From positions 558,001 through 622,000 of the forward strand of contig NZ_JAUMIT010000001.1 of assembly GCF_030519655.1 (NCBI RefSeq): 64,000 nt of DNA, in the 5' to 3' direction. Of the stretch, positions 1 to 10,294 are shown piece after piece. This DNA comes from Wenyingzhuangia gilva (GTDB lineage Bacteria > Bacteroidota > Bacteroidia > Flavobacteriales > Flavobacteriaceae). The translations under genes were made by a program, and so were the position numbers. Position 1 is the first letter of the stretch, and every line of letters begins with the position of its first letter. Under the pieces are notes generated by a model, which worked only from the letters and a program-made list of their open reading frames with translations, was not told the origin of the DNA and made no database searches.

Positions 1-1310
<1,310 letters not shown>

Positions 1311-1351
1311 CTAGTTTTCCCTCAATTCAATCAGTCTGAATTAAGTGTTTG

Positions 1352-1381
1352 CAAAGATAATTTTTTTATCAATGCCTACAA
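1352..1381 (-). promoter_or_regulatory. Promoter of atpD
   Basis: On the minus strand TTG, 19 bases, then TATCTTTG, matching the Flavobacteriia consensus TTG-N17-23-TAnnTTTG. The predicted transcript start is about 64 bases before the atpD ATG. It shows that atpD is transcribed independently of the F0 and alpha/gamma genes. Confidence 0.65.
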
Positions 1382-1460
1382 CTCATTTCATAAAAAAATA
1401 GAGCTGTTATTAATTATAATTTAAATTGCTTGAGGAATTTGCAATTTTATTTTAAAAAAG

Positions 1461-4379
1461 CTAGAAATTATAAGTCCACGAACCATAAAACTGAGAACCA
1501 ATTGTTCCCGTACCTGGTGCTGCTTCGTATTCATTTCCTAAAATGTTTGCTCTTCCTATTTTAATATTTGAATTCCAGCTTTTGATATCATACATAATCT
1601 GAGCATCTAACAAAGTTCTCGCATCAATTTGACCATCGATAAAAGAGGATTCCCAATAATATGCATCTTGCCAACGCGCATTAATTCCAAAACCTAATCC
1701 TTTGTAAAAATTTGTATTTCCAAAAGACACTTTTACTTTGTGTTCAGGTGTATTAAAACTCGTTTCAAAATCTGGATCTTGAGACTGATCAAAATCTTGT
1801 TTGGCATAGCTATAGTTAATTCCAAAATCATAATTACCAAATACTTTTGCTTCTAATCCAATATTAGCTCCATAAGAAGCAATATCAGCATCTGTATTTG
1901 TGTACAAAGAAGTAACTGTTCTATCTCCATTAATCAATGCCCATGCAGCATTCGGTAATGTAACCAATCCTGCACCAGGGACAGGTAAAGTACCCATGTC
2001 ACTTAAGTTGGTATTTCCATAATTTGGAGCCAATACGGTAACCAGTGAAATAAAATCTTTATACTTATTGTAGTATGTACTCATGTCTACAATAATTTTT
2101 GATGTTATTTTACCTCTATACCCTACTTCATAAGAAGATACTTGTTCTGGTTTTACCAAATCAACATCAGACATTCTTAAAGAAGTAACAGCTCCAGCAA
2201 AATCTCCAACAGCCGCTTTAGCACCAAAAGTCTGTGCCGAGGAAAGTGTAAATGCATTCTCATAAGCTTTTCTACCTGTAAAAGTTCCTGTAGCTCCAAA
2301 TCCTAAACCTTGTCCTCCTGCACTATTTGAATATGATTTTGAATATCTATCTAAATTATCTGCTGCGGTTCCAATTAAAATAGTATTCCCTAAATTCAAC
2401 CCAACATATTGATCTTGTGTTGTTGGATTTCTAAATCCTGTTTGATAAGAAGCTCTAAAAATATGATTCTTCTCTTCATCTGGACTAAATGACACTGATA
2501 GTCTTGGAGAGAAATTACCATCAAAATTTTTGGCTTTGTCATAACGGATAGATCCCGTTAACTTTAACCTATCGTCCATTGTCTTTTTTTGTAACTGGGT
2601 ATAAATACCAAATTCATCATAAGTAATGGTTCCATCTGTTGGGTCTGTAAAAATAGTCCCATCAGAATTTAACATATATCTTCTTGCTGAACCTCCAATT
2701 TGCACTTCTGCAAAATCGATTAATTCATGAAAATTATAATTGATATCTGTGTGATATAATCTTGAGCTATCTACAAATTTTGCTCCTTGAGTTAAATCAG
2801 GATTTTTAATAACACTGTTGAATAACGTTTTAAATGCTGATGAATTTGGATCTAACCTTAATGACGTGTCTGCCTGATTTCTGGCTGCAGCATGAGCCGC
2901 AGCAGGAATTCCTCCAGGCACCCCATTCCCTGCCAACTCTCCATTAATTGCAGAAGCATAAATAGTAGCATACGTTCCAAACCATTGTTCATTGGTTCCA
3001 TTAGCACTTAACGTATTGATTCCTGCAAAACGTATGTCATAAGAATCTCCGGCATCTTCAAAAGTTACATAACTACGTAACATTAAATGTTTAGACTGTA
3101 TTTCTAATTTGTGTTGATGCATGATGAAATTACGCAGCGCATACCTACTACCACCTTGATAAATAGTATTTCCTGTTCCGAACTTACTGCTGTAAATAAT
3201 TTCCGTTTCGTCATTCCCCTTAAACGGTCTCCAATGCATGGCTATTGCGGCTCTAAAACTATCTGTATCAGGATTAACTAAACTTTGCTCACTATATCCT
3301 GTTCTAGAAACATTTTCCTTATTAAAATCATCCGCATCAATTGGATTTCCTCCTATGGTAGTCGCACCTGCACTTTCTAACTTTTTAGCAACTTCTTTAA
3401 TATCTGTTTTAATTAAATCACCATAAACGTTGATTCCGTTATAATCAATTGTATTTCTATCACCTGCAATGATGTTCCCATCATCATCTATATTTCTTTT
3501 ATCAGTAGCAAACCAGTCTGTTGCTTTTAATAAAGAAGTCGTAAACTTAACTGCAAATTGATCTGTTACTTTTTTAGCGACTCTAACTCCAACATCTACA
3601 AACTCATTTACTCCTGCATTTTCTGAAGAAGTCACTCCTGTTTTTCCATATACACTAGTTCCTTCTTGACTAAAAGGACTCTTACTACGCATAAATAAGA
3701 TTCCGTTAAAAGCATTGGCTCCATATAAGGCAGAAGAGGCACCTGGTAACAATTCAACCGATTGAACATCTAACTCATTTAAACCTATTAAGTTCCCTAA
3801 AGGAAAATTTAAACCAGGAGATGAATTATCCATTCCATCAACCAACTGTACAAAACGAGTATTAGAAAAAGTGGCAAACCCACGAGTGTTGATAGATTTA
3901 AAAGTTAAACTGCTTGTATTTACATCTACCCCTTTTAAATTTTCTAAACCATCGTAAAAAGTAGCAGATGTAGTACTTACAATTTCTTTTGTTCCCATAC
4001 GCTCAATAGAAACAGGAGATTCAAAAACACTCTCCGGCGTTCTTGAGGCAGAAAGAACAATCGCATCTAAGCTAGTGACTCCCTCTTTTAATTTTATTGT
4101 TACGTTTTCTTCTCTTTGGGTAATGATATATTTATAATCATTAAAACCTAAAGCATTTACTACAATTTCTACAGGAAGTGATTGAGACAACTCTAAAACA
4201 AAACCTCCTTTTGCATCGGTAATTACAAATTCAGAAGAACCCAAAACCATGATTGTTGCTGTTGTTATTGGTTTCCCATTTTTCTCTTCTACAACTTTTC
4301 CTTTAATATGTATGGTCTGTTGCGCATAAAAATTAACACAAGACATCATTATAATAAAGAATAAATATTTAGTCCTCAT
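1461..4379 (-). CDS. TonB-dependent outer membrane receptor
   Basis: Outer membrane receptor for TonB-energised uptake of a large or scarce substrate. Visible parts in order: signal peptide (residues 1-19, ending NFYAQ), a CarboxypepD_reg-like beta-sandwich (about 24-100, KGKVVEEKNGKPI...), a plug domain (about 110-235, with TRGFATFSNTRFVQLVDGMD), and a long beta-barrel ending in WTYNF, the usual aromatic C-terminus. At 972 residues it has normal receptor length. No SusD-like lipoprotein gene follows, so it is not a SusC/SusD pair. Both neighbours are unrelated housekeeping genes, so the substrate cannot be inferred; the sequence does not tell siderophore, cobalamin or peptide apart. Confidence 0.9.
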   Translation of the reverse strand: MRTKYLFFIIMMSCVNFYAQQTIHIKGKVVEEKNGKPITTATIMVLGSSEFVITDAKGGFVLELSQSLPVEIVVNALGFNDYKYIITQREENVTIKLKEGVTSLDAIVLSASRTPESVFESPVSIERMGTKEIVSTTSATFYDGLENLKGVDVNTSSLTFKSINTRGFATFSNTRFVQLVDGMDNSSPGLNFPLGNLIGLNELDVQSVELLPGASSALYGANAFNGILFMRSKSPFSQEGTSVYGKTGVTSSENAGVNEFVDVGVRVAKKVTDQFAVKFTTSLLKATDWFATDKRNIDDDGNIIAGDRNTIDYNGINVYGDLIKTDIKEVAKKLESAGATTIGGNPIDADDFNKENVSRTGYSEQSLVNPDTDSFRAAIAMHWRPFKGNDETEIIYSSKFGTGNTIYQGGSRYALRNFIMHQHKLEIQSKHLMLRSYVTFEDAGDSYDIRFAGINTLSANGTNEQWFGTYATIYASAINGELAGNGVPGGIPAAAHAAARNQADTSLRLDPNSSAFKTLFNSVIKNPDLTQGAKFVDSSRLYHTDINYNFHELIDFAEVQIGGSARRYMLNSDGTIFTDPTDGTITYDEFGIYTQLQKKTMDDRLKLTGSIRYDKAKNFDGNFSPRLSVSFSPDEEKNHIFRASYQTGFRNPTTQDQYVGLNLGNTILIGTAADNLDRYSKSYSNSAGGQGLGFGATGTFTGRKAYENAFTLSSAQTFGAKAAVGDFAGAVTSLRMSDVDLVKPEQVSSYEVGYRGKITSKIIVDMSTYYNKYKDFISLVTVLAPNYGNTNLSDMGTLPVPGAGLVTLPNAAWALINGDRTVTSLYTNTDADIASYGANIGLEAKVFGNYDFGINYSYAKQDFDQSQDPDFETSFNTPEHKVKVSFGNTNFYKGLGFGINARWQDAYYWESSFIDGQIDARTLLDAQIMYDIKSWNSNIKIGRANILGNEYEAAPGTGTIGSQFYGSWTYNF

Positions 4380-4489
4380 AGCATTAGTTATAAAATAAAG
4401 TTTAACCTAAAATACAAAAAATAAACATATACAAAATGTTTAATTAAGATAACAAAAAATAGATGCTATTAATTATCGTTTGATCGATA

Positions 4490-4518
4490 TTGATTTTAAA
4501 ATAGTATTCTTAAATTTG
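4490..4518 (+). promoter_or_regulatory. Promoter of ribF
   Basis: TTG, 18 bases, then TAAATTTG, a full match to the Flavobacteriia promoter form. The predicted start of transcription (about 4523) lies downstream of the first in-frame TTG of the open frame (4480) and 14 bases before the TTG at 4537, so it decides the start codon of ribF. Confidence 0.6.
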
Positions 4519-4536
4519 CTCACAAATATTTTGAAT

Positions 4537-5484
4537 TTGCAAGTAATTCACAACTATCATAATTTTCCAGAAAACATCAGTACTGTAGTTACTATAGGAA
4601 CCTTTGATGGTGTTCATGTAGGCCACAGAAAAATTTTAGATCAACTTATTTCTGAGTCTAAAAAGAAAGGATTAAAATCTGCCTTGCTTACTTTTTTTCC
4701 ACATCCTAGAATGGTGATTCAGGCAGACAACACTATCAAATTAATCAATACCATAGAAGAACGTATCGAAATTTTGTCAAAAACAGATTTGGATTACTTA
4801 GTCATTCACCCTTTTGATAAAGAATTTTCTAACCTTGGGGCTTTTGATTTTGTGAGAGATGTTTTGGTCAATCAATTAAATGTAAAAGAATTGGTAGTAG
4901 GCTACGATCATCGTTTTGGAAAAAACAGAGAAGGTGATTTTGAACAGTTGAAAGAATACAGTCATACTTTTGATTTTAATATCAAAGAAATCAAAGCTCA
5001 AGATATTAATAACACTGCTGTTAGTTCTACAAAAATTAGAACCGCCTTAAAATCTGGAGACATTCAAACTGCTAATGAATTTTTAACTACTCCATTTTTT
5101 ATTCATGGAACGGTGGTAAAAGGTCAACAACTTGGAAACACTATCGGATTCCCAACAGCCAATATAGAAATTCCGCAAGTTTATAAGTTAACCCCAAAAA
5201 ATGGAGCTTATATTATAAAGGCTACTCACAAAGAAAATATTTACTACGGAATGTTAAATATAGGAAACAGACCAACCGTGAGTGGCAAAAACAAAACCAT
5301 AGAAGCACATCTTTTTAATTTTGACTCTGATATTTATGGTAATGACATCAAAATTGAATTCTTACAATTCTTAAGAGAAGAACAAAATTTTAAGTCTATT
5401 GAAGGTCTTAAAGAGCAGTTAGAAAAAGACAAAAAAGACAGCTTAGAATACTTACAAACAATTACATCTAGCAACGCATCTTAA
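4537..5484 (+). CDS. ribF: Bifunctional riboflavin kinase / FAD synthetase
   Basis: Converts riboflavin to FMN and FMN to FAD in the cytoplasm. The N-terminal adenylyltransferase domain shows GTFDGVHVGHRK at residues 21-32 and SSTKIR near 163; the C-terminal flavokinase domain shows GNTIGFPTANI near 200-210. With the TTG start used here the protein is 315 residues, the usual family length. An upstream in-frame TTG would add 19 hydrophobic, non-conserved residues and lies upstream of the predicted transcript start, so I reject it. No ATG is available at the conserved beginning (QVIHNYHNF). serS follows on the same strand with its own promoter. Product certain; start fairly certain. Confidence 0.93.
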   Translation: MQVIHNYHNFPENISTVVTIGTFDGVHVGHRKILDQLISESKKKGLKSALLTFFPHPRMVIQADNTIKLINTIEERIEILSKTDLDYLVIHPFDKEFSNLGAFDFVRDVLVNQLNVKELVVGYDHRFGKNREGDFEQLKEYSHTFDFNIKEIKAQDINNTAVSSTKIRTALKSGDIQTANEFLTTPFFIHGTVVKGQQLGNTIGFPTANIEIPQVYKLTPKNGAYIIKATHKENIYYGMLNIGNRPTVSGKNKTIEAHLFNFDSDIYGNDIKIEFLQFLREEQNFKSIEGLKEQLEKDKKDSLEYLQTITSSNAS

Positions 5485-5492
5485 ACAAAAGA

Positions 5493-5526
5493 TTGTTTCT
5501 GTGTTTCAACGGAAAGTTTAACTTTG
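5493..5526 (+). promoter_or_regulatory. Promoter of serS
   Basis: TAACTTTG matches the -7 consensus, with a TTG 23 bases upstream, at the upper limit of the accepted spacing. The predicted start lies about 16 bases before the ATG of serS and excludes the longer open frame that begins at 5493. Confidence 0.5.
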
Positions 5527-5546
5527 TTGCAAATATTATTATAGGT

Positions 5547-6821
5547 ATGTTACAAGTCCCTTTTATTAGAGAAAATAAAGAACAGGTATTAATTGGTTTA
5601 GCCAAGCGTAATTTTAAAAACGCCGAAGCAATTATTGAAGAAGTAATTGCTACAGACGAATTAAAAAGAAGCACTCAAGTTAAACTAGATACTATTTTAG
5701 CCGAATCTAACTCTTTAAACAAAGAGATTGGAATACTATACAAATCTGGTGAAGCACAAAAAGCAAATATTTTAAAAGAAAAATCTGCGCAATTAAAGGT
5801 AACTTCTAAAGATTTACAAGAGGAATACAATAAAGCTGAACAAGATTTATTAAACCTATTATATACCATTCCTAACGTACCTAACAAAATTGTTCCAGCA
5901 GGATCTTCTGAAGAAGACAACGAAACTATTTTTGAAGAAGGTGATATTCCTACTTTACACACAGAAGCATTGCCACATTGGGAATTGGCAAAAAAATATA
6001 ATTTGATTGATTTTGAATTAGGAAACAAAATCACAGGTGCTGGTTTCCCTGTTTACAGAGGAAAAGGAGCAAGATTACAACGTGCCTTAATTAACTACTT
6101 TTTAGATAAAAACACTGCTGCTGGTTATGAAGAAACGCAAGTTCCTCATTTGGTAAACGAAGCTTCTGGAATGGGAACCGGACAGTTACCAGACAAAGAA
6201 GGACAAATGTACCATGTTAATGAAGATGGTTTATATTTAATTCCTACTGCTGAAGTCCCTGTGACCAATATTTTTAGAGATGAACTTGTTAAAGAAGAAG
6301 ATTTCCCTATTTGTTTAACGGCCTACACACCATGTTTTAGACGTGAAGCAGGTTCTTATGGAGCACATGTTCGTGGATTAAACAGATTACATCAGTTTGA
6401 CAAAGTAGAAATTGTAAGAATAGAACATCCTGATAATTCTGCAGAGGCGTTAAACGGAATGGTAGATCATGTAAAAGGAATTCTAAGAGAATTAAAATTA
6501 CCATATAGAATCTTAAATTTATGTGGAGGAGACTTAGGTTTTACCTCAACATTAACTTATGATTTTGAAGTTTTTTCTACAGGACAAGACAGATGGTTAG
6601 AAATTAGTTCGGTTTCTAACTTTGAAACTTTCCAAGCAAATAGATTAAAATTACGTTTTAAAAATAGTGAAGGAAAAAGTCAATTAGCCCATACTTTAAA
6701 TGGTAGTTCTTTGGCATTGCCTAGAGTATTGGCTGCCATTTTAGAAAATTATCAAACACCTGATGGAATTAAAATACCCGAAGTATTAGTTCCTTATACA
6801 GGATTTGACTATATTAAGTAA
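5547..6821 (+). CDS. serS: Serine--tRNA ligase
   Basis: Charges tRNA-Ser with serine. The N-terminal 110 residues form the tRNA-binding coiled-coil arm (charged heptads around LNKEIGILYKSGEAQKANILKEK), followed by the class II synthetase core: motif 2 around PCFRREAGSYG and motif 3 around LNGSSLALPRVLAAILENYQ. The start MLQVPFIRENKEQ gives 424 residues, the usual size; an upstream frame extension of 18 residues overlaps the promoter and was rejected. The next gene begins 8 bases after the stop, so a small membrane protein may be co-transcribed with it. Confidence 0.97.
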   Translation: MLQVPFIRENKEQVLIGLAKRNFKNAEAIIEEVIATDELKRSTQVKLDTILAESNSLNKEIGILYKSGEAQKANILKEKSAQLKVTSKDLQEEYNKAEQDLLNLLYTIPNVPNKIVPAGSSEEDNETIFEEGDIPTLHTEALPHWELAKKYNLIDFELGNKITGAGFPVYRGKGARLQRALINYFLDKNTAAGYEETQVPHLVNEASGMGTGQLPDKEGQMYHVNEDGLYLIPTAEVPVTNIFRDELVKEEDFPICLTAYTPCFRREAGSYGAHVRGLNRLHQFDKVEIVRIEHPDNSAEALNGMVDHVKGILRELKLPYRILNLCGGDLGFTSTLTYDFEVFSTGQDRWLEISSVSNFETFQANRLKLRFKNSEGKSQLAHTLNGSSLALPRVLAAILENYQTPDGIKIPEVLVPYTGFDYIK

Positions 6822-6829
6822 AAAAATAC

Positions 6830-7171
6830 ATGCCAAAACAACACAAAGCAAGCCTTTTAAAAAACATAATAATATTGGGCGTGGTGTTTTGTGTTGTTTT
6901 GGCTCCTACTTTAAAAGCTGTTATAAATAATCTTAACAATTCTAAAAAGACTTGTCAAGTAACAGAAGAAAACCAAGACCTTAAAGATACTTCTCAAGAA
7001 AAAGAACTTTTTTCTAAATTTTTATACCCTATAGATGTTGTTTTTAAAACGGTTAGCTTACCCTATATAATTACTACTTACCAATGTGTATTTCACACAA
7101 GTAATCTACACTTAAAAATACACACACCTCCTCCTGATTTTTTATTGTTTTTAGCTAATAAATTACTTTAA
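6830..7171 (+). CDS. Small single-pass membrane protein, unknown
   Basis: I do not recognise this 113-residue protein. One hydrophobic segment at about residues 12-29 (NIIILGVVFCVVLAPTL) follows a basic N-terminus, so it may be an anchored or secreted protein; the middle is polar (residues 35-60) and the C-terminus has a short hydrophobic stretch and a TPPPDF motif. It sits 8 bases after serS and about 70 bases before the SulP transporter, all on one strand, so it could be co-transcribed with either. Its codon use and base composition match the neighbours. It is probably real because the frame is clean and the gap structure is tight, but no function can be given. Confidence 0.6.
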   Translation: MPKQHKASLLKNIIILGVVFCVVLAPTLKAVINNLNNSKKTCQVTEENQDLKDTSQEKELFSKFLYPIDVVFKTVSLPYIITTYQCVFHTSNLHLKIHTPPPDFLLFLANKLL

Positions 7172-7243
7172 CCATAGCTATACAAATTCAGATCCTAATT
7201 TAATATTGAGATGTATGGTTTGTTGGGCTTCAAACAAAAAAAA

Positions 7244-8770
7244 ATGAAACTACTTAACGTTAATTATTATTCATTTAAAAAAAATCTAAAACACGACTTT
7301 TCTGCCAGTATTGTTGTTTTCTTAGTAGCCCTTCCTTTGTGTTTAGGAATTGCGCTAGCCTCTGGAGCTCCCTTATACTCTGGGATTATTAGCGGAATTA
7401 TTGGAGGAATTATTGTTGGTAGTATCTCTAACTCTGCCTTAGGAGTTAGTGGACCTGCAGCTGGATTGGCAGTCATTGTACTACATGCCATTTCAGATTT
7501 AGGAAGTTTTGAGATATTCCTTGTAGCCATCGTCATTGCCGGATTAATACAATTGATTATGGGACTTTTAAAAGCAGGAATCATTGCTTATTATTTTCCA
7601 TCTTCAGTAATTAAAGGAATGCTTGCTGGAATTGGGATCTTAATTTTTTACAAACAAATTCCAAATGCATTAGGAATTAAATCCATAGGAGAAATAGCTA
7701 ACGGTATTCATTTAAATGTTACCCTAATAACTTTAATTTCTTTGGGAATTTTATTGTTTTGGCAAACTAAATTTGTTCAAAAAATTGGATTTTTAGCCGC
7801 CATTCCTGGAGCGCTATTGGCCGTAATTATTGGAATTGTACTTCAACTATTTAGTCTATCTATTGATACAACATTTTTGGTTAAAATACCTATTGCTACA
7901 TCTCCAGCCGAATTCTTCAACAACTTTACTTTCCCCAATTTTGGAGTAGGATTAGCGAATCCTAAAGTATATTCTACCGCTATTGTAATTGCTGTAGTTG
8001 CAAGTTTAGAAACATTATTATGTGTAGAAGCATCAGACAAACAAGATCCTAAAAAAAGAACTACTTCTACCAATAAAGAATTAATTGCACAAGGAATTGG
8101 AAACATGTGCGCTGGACTTATTGGTGGTTTGCCTGTAACACAAGTTATTGTTCGTAGTTCTGCCAACCAACAGGCAGGAGGACAAAGTAAAGCCTCTACT
8201 ATTTTTCATGGAATTTTATTATTTATTAGTATTTTATTAATCCCAACACTCTTGAATAAAATACCCCTAGCAACTTTGGCTGCAATTTTATTAATTATTG
8301 GTTATAAATTAGCAAGTCCTTCTAACTTTAAAAAAATGTACAAAGAAGGATGGGATCAATTTCTACCTTTTATTGTAACCATTGTAGGAATTGTAGCTAC
8401 GGATTTATTAATGGGTATTGGAATGGGAATTACCATAGCTATTTTTATTGTTTTAAGAAACAATTATAAAATCCCTTATTTTTTAGAAAAAGATATGGAT
8501 GGATTAATTCATACTTATTTTATTGAACTTTCTGAAGATGTAACCTTTTTAAACAAAGCCTCTATCTTAAAAATGTTAGATAAAATTCCTGAAAAAAGTA
8601 AAGTAGAAATCAACGCAACCAAAACGCAGTTTATCCATAATGATGTTATTGAAATTATTCAAGATTTTGTAATAAAAGCCTCAAACAAAGATATTCAACT
8701 CACAGTGGTAGATTTAGATTTACATAAACAAGGAAAACCACTCCCTCATTTTAAAATTATAAAAACGTAA
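7244..8770 (+). CDS. SulP family anion transporter (probable bicarbonate or sulfate uptake)
   Basis: Inner-membrane transporter of the SulP family, with about a dozen hydrophobic segments and the family N-terminus KHDFSASIVVFLVALPLCLGIALASGAPL. A short C-terminal cytoplasmic part (about residues 425-508) resembles a STAS domain. The start chosen, MKLLNVNYY, gives 508 residues; an upstream ATG (7211) would add 11 poorly conserved residues and cannot be excluded. The gene is followed 54 bases later by a beta carbonic anhydrase on the same strand. SulP plus carbonic anhydrase pairs are a known bacterial pattern taken to mean bicarbonate transport; the anion is inferred from that neighbour, not read from the sequence. 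Confidence 0.9.
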   Translation: MKLLNVNYYSFKKNLKHDFSASIVVFLVALPLCLGIALASGAPLYSGIISGIIGGIIVGSISNSALGVSGPAAGLAVIVLHAISDLGSFEIFLVAIVIAGLIQLIMGLLKAGIIAYYFPSSVIKGMLAGIGILIFYKQIPNALGIKSIGEIANGIHLNVTLITLISLGILLFWQTKFVQKIGFLAAIPGALLAVIIGIVLQLFSLSIDTTFLVKIPIATSPAEFFNNFTFPNFGVGLANPKVYSTAIVIAVVASLETLLCVEASDKQDPKKRTTSTNKELIAQGIGNMCAGLIGGLPVTQVIVRSSANQQAGGQSKASTIFHGILLFISILLIPTLLNKIPLATLAAILLIIGYKLASPSNFKKMYKEGWDQFLPFIVTIVGIVATDLLMGIGMGITIAIFIVLRNNYKIPYFLEKDMDGLIHTYFIELSEDVTFLNKASILKMLDKIPEKSKVEINATKTQFIHNDVIEIIQDFVIKASNKDIQLTVVDLDLHKQGKPLPHFKIIKT

Positions 8771-8824
8771 AATCTAAACTTCTAAAAAATAGATTTTCTT
8801 AAATTTAACCTCAAAACAGCATAA

Positions 8825-9451
8825 ATGGATATCAATAAAATATTTGACAATAATAGAGAATGGGTAAAGAATAAATTAGAATTAAACAATGATTATTTCA
8901 AAGATTTATCTAAAGGACAAAGCCCTGAGATTTTATACATAGGTTGCGCAGATAGCCGTGTAACTGCTGAAGAACTAATGGGAGTTGGACCTGGTGAGGC
9001 ATTTATTCACAGAAACATAGCCAATATGGTTCCTAATACAGATTTAAGTGCCATGTCTGTGATTGACTACGCTTTAACCCATTTAAAAGTAAACCATGTA
9101 GTTGTTTGTGGTCACTATTACTGTGGTGGAGTAAAAGCGGCTATGCAATCTGAAGACTTAGGAATTTTAAATCCTTGGTTACGTAATATTAGAGATGTAT
9201 ACAGAATTCATAGAAAAGAATTAAACGCCATTGAAAACGAAGACGAAAAGTATAACAGATTGGTTGAATTAAACGTACAAGAACAATGCGTAAACGTAAT
9301 TAAAACTTCTCAATATCAAAAAGCTTTTACTGATAGAAATGTTACGGTTCATGGTTGGGTATTTGATATTCACTCAGGAAAATTAATAGATTTAAAAATA
9401 GATTTTGAAGAAAAACTTCATGACATTCAAGAAATCTATAGAATTTCATAA
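8825..9451 (+). CDS. Beta-class carbonic anhydrase
   Basis: Zinc enzyme interconverting CO2 and bicarbonate in the cytoplasm. All expected residues are visible: zinc ligands Cys41, His97 and Cys100 (in GCADSRV and CGHYYCGG) and the Asp43-Arg45 dyad. Length 208 is normal for the class. It follows the SulP transporter closely and ends in a strong bidirectional terminator, so the two form an operon; together they would take up bicarbonate and equilibrate it with CO2 for carboxylases. A weak promoter-like TAAATTTA lies about 18 bases upstream and could give extra expression. Confidence 0.96.
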   Translation: MDINKIFDNNREWVKNKLELNNDYFKDLSKGQSPEILYIGCADSRVTAEELMGVGPGEAFIHRNIANMVPNTDLSAMSVIDYALTHLKVNHVVVCGHYYCGGVKAAMQSEDLGILNPWLRNIRDVYRIHRKELNAIENEDEKYNRLVELNVQEQCVNVIKTSQYQKAFTDRNVTVHGWVFDIHSGKLIDLKIDFEEKLHDIQEIYRIS

Positions 9452-9453
9452 AT

Positions 9454-9486
9454 AAAAAAGAGGCTGTAAACACAGCCTCTTTTTTG
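9454..9486. terminator. Bidirectional intrinsic terminator
   Basis: Nine-base stem AGAGGCTGT / ACAGCCTCT with a 4-base loop, an A-run before it and a T-run after it. It can end both the carbonic anhydrase transcript (plus) and the unit downstream of trpA (minus). Confidence 0.85.
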
Positions 9487-9488
9487 TT

Positions 9489-10283
9489 TTAATTATTATA
9501 AACTTGAATTGAATCTTCTAAATATCTATACTTCTTTTTTGATGTAAAATAATTAATAATCCCTGTTGTTAAACCCAACAAACCTATAGTTAAATTAACA
9601 GGTTTTATTTTCTTCTCTTCATAAGTTTCATATCTATTAGTATCAAAGTTATAACCACTTTTCATTTCACCGGTACCTTCAAAAGCAGTTAGCAAGCCTC
9701 CTAAAGTTGCTGCCGCTGCGAATACATATGTAAAAATTTCTCTATTCCTTACTTTCTTATAACTCTGTAAAAGAAGTAGACTCTCCTGATTATCAACCAA
9801 ATCAACAACTAAATTTTCATAATTAGCCTTCTTCATTGGTCCAAATCCTTTGTTATAATAACGGTCTACCCTGGTAGAATAACCTCCACCTCCCATAAAT
9901 TGACCATTAGGACCCATTGCAGGAGCATTATAAACTGCTGACTCAGATTCATAATAATTCACTTTTCCTTTTAAAATTCTTCTAGCAAAAGAATTTCGGT
10001 TTGTAGCATTGTAAATGTTTCCATAGAAATCTTCTCCACTTTTGTAAAACTGGACTGTTGATATATTGTATTCTACACCATCAGCTTCAACCTTTTGTTT
10101 TCCTAAAAATGGTGATTTTACCCTGACAATTCCCTTAACCTCTTTTTTATCGCCTTTATAAAAATATATGTAGTTTTTATTTTCACCAACCTCGCCATCA
10201 TTAAAATACGAAGTAAAACTTTGACTAAATAATTTGGTTACACATAGCAATGTAACAACAAAAATTAAACTTTTCTTTTTCAA
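9489..10283 (-). CDS. Exported or membrane protein of unknown function downstream of trpA
   Basis: Not recognised. The 264-residue protein has a signal peptide (residues 1-20, ending LFSQ), a polar region with a glycine-rich stretch (MGPNGQFMGGGGYS, about 123-136), and two hydrophobic segments at about 184-201 and 230-247 in the C-terminal third. The first half resembles small beta-rich domains seen in secreted Bacteroidetes proteins, but I cannot name a family. It begins 11 bases after the trpA stop and lies before the bidirectional terminator, so it is probably transcribed as the last gene of the trp operon. Nothing in it suggests a role in tryptophan synthesis; it may be a passenger. Confidence 0.75.
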   Translation of the reverse strand: MKKKSLIFVVTLLCVTKLFSQSFTSYFNDGEVGENKNYIYFYKGDKKEVKGIVRVKSPFLGKQKVEADGVEYNISTVQFYKSGEDFYGNIYNATNRNSFARRILKGKVNYYESESAVYNAPAMGPNGQFMGGGGYSTRVDRYYNKGFGPMKKANYENLVVDLVDNQESLLLLQSYKKVRNREIFTYVFAAAATLGGLLTAFEGTGEMKSGYNFDTNRYETYEEKKIKPVNLTIGLLGLTTGIINYFTSKKKYRYLEDSIQVYNN

Positions 10284-10294
10284 TTTATCTTTTA

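Noticed and set aside
1461-4379. SusC/SusD polysaccharide utilisation locus
   Set aside because: No SusD-like gene or glycoside hydrolase adjoins the receptor.
7267-8166. Antisense open frames within the SulP gene (7267-7584 and 7843-8166)
   Set aside because: They lie fully inside a well-supported gene, have atypical composition and no family features.
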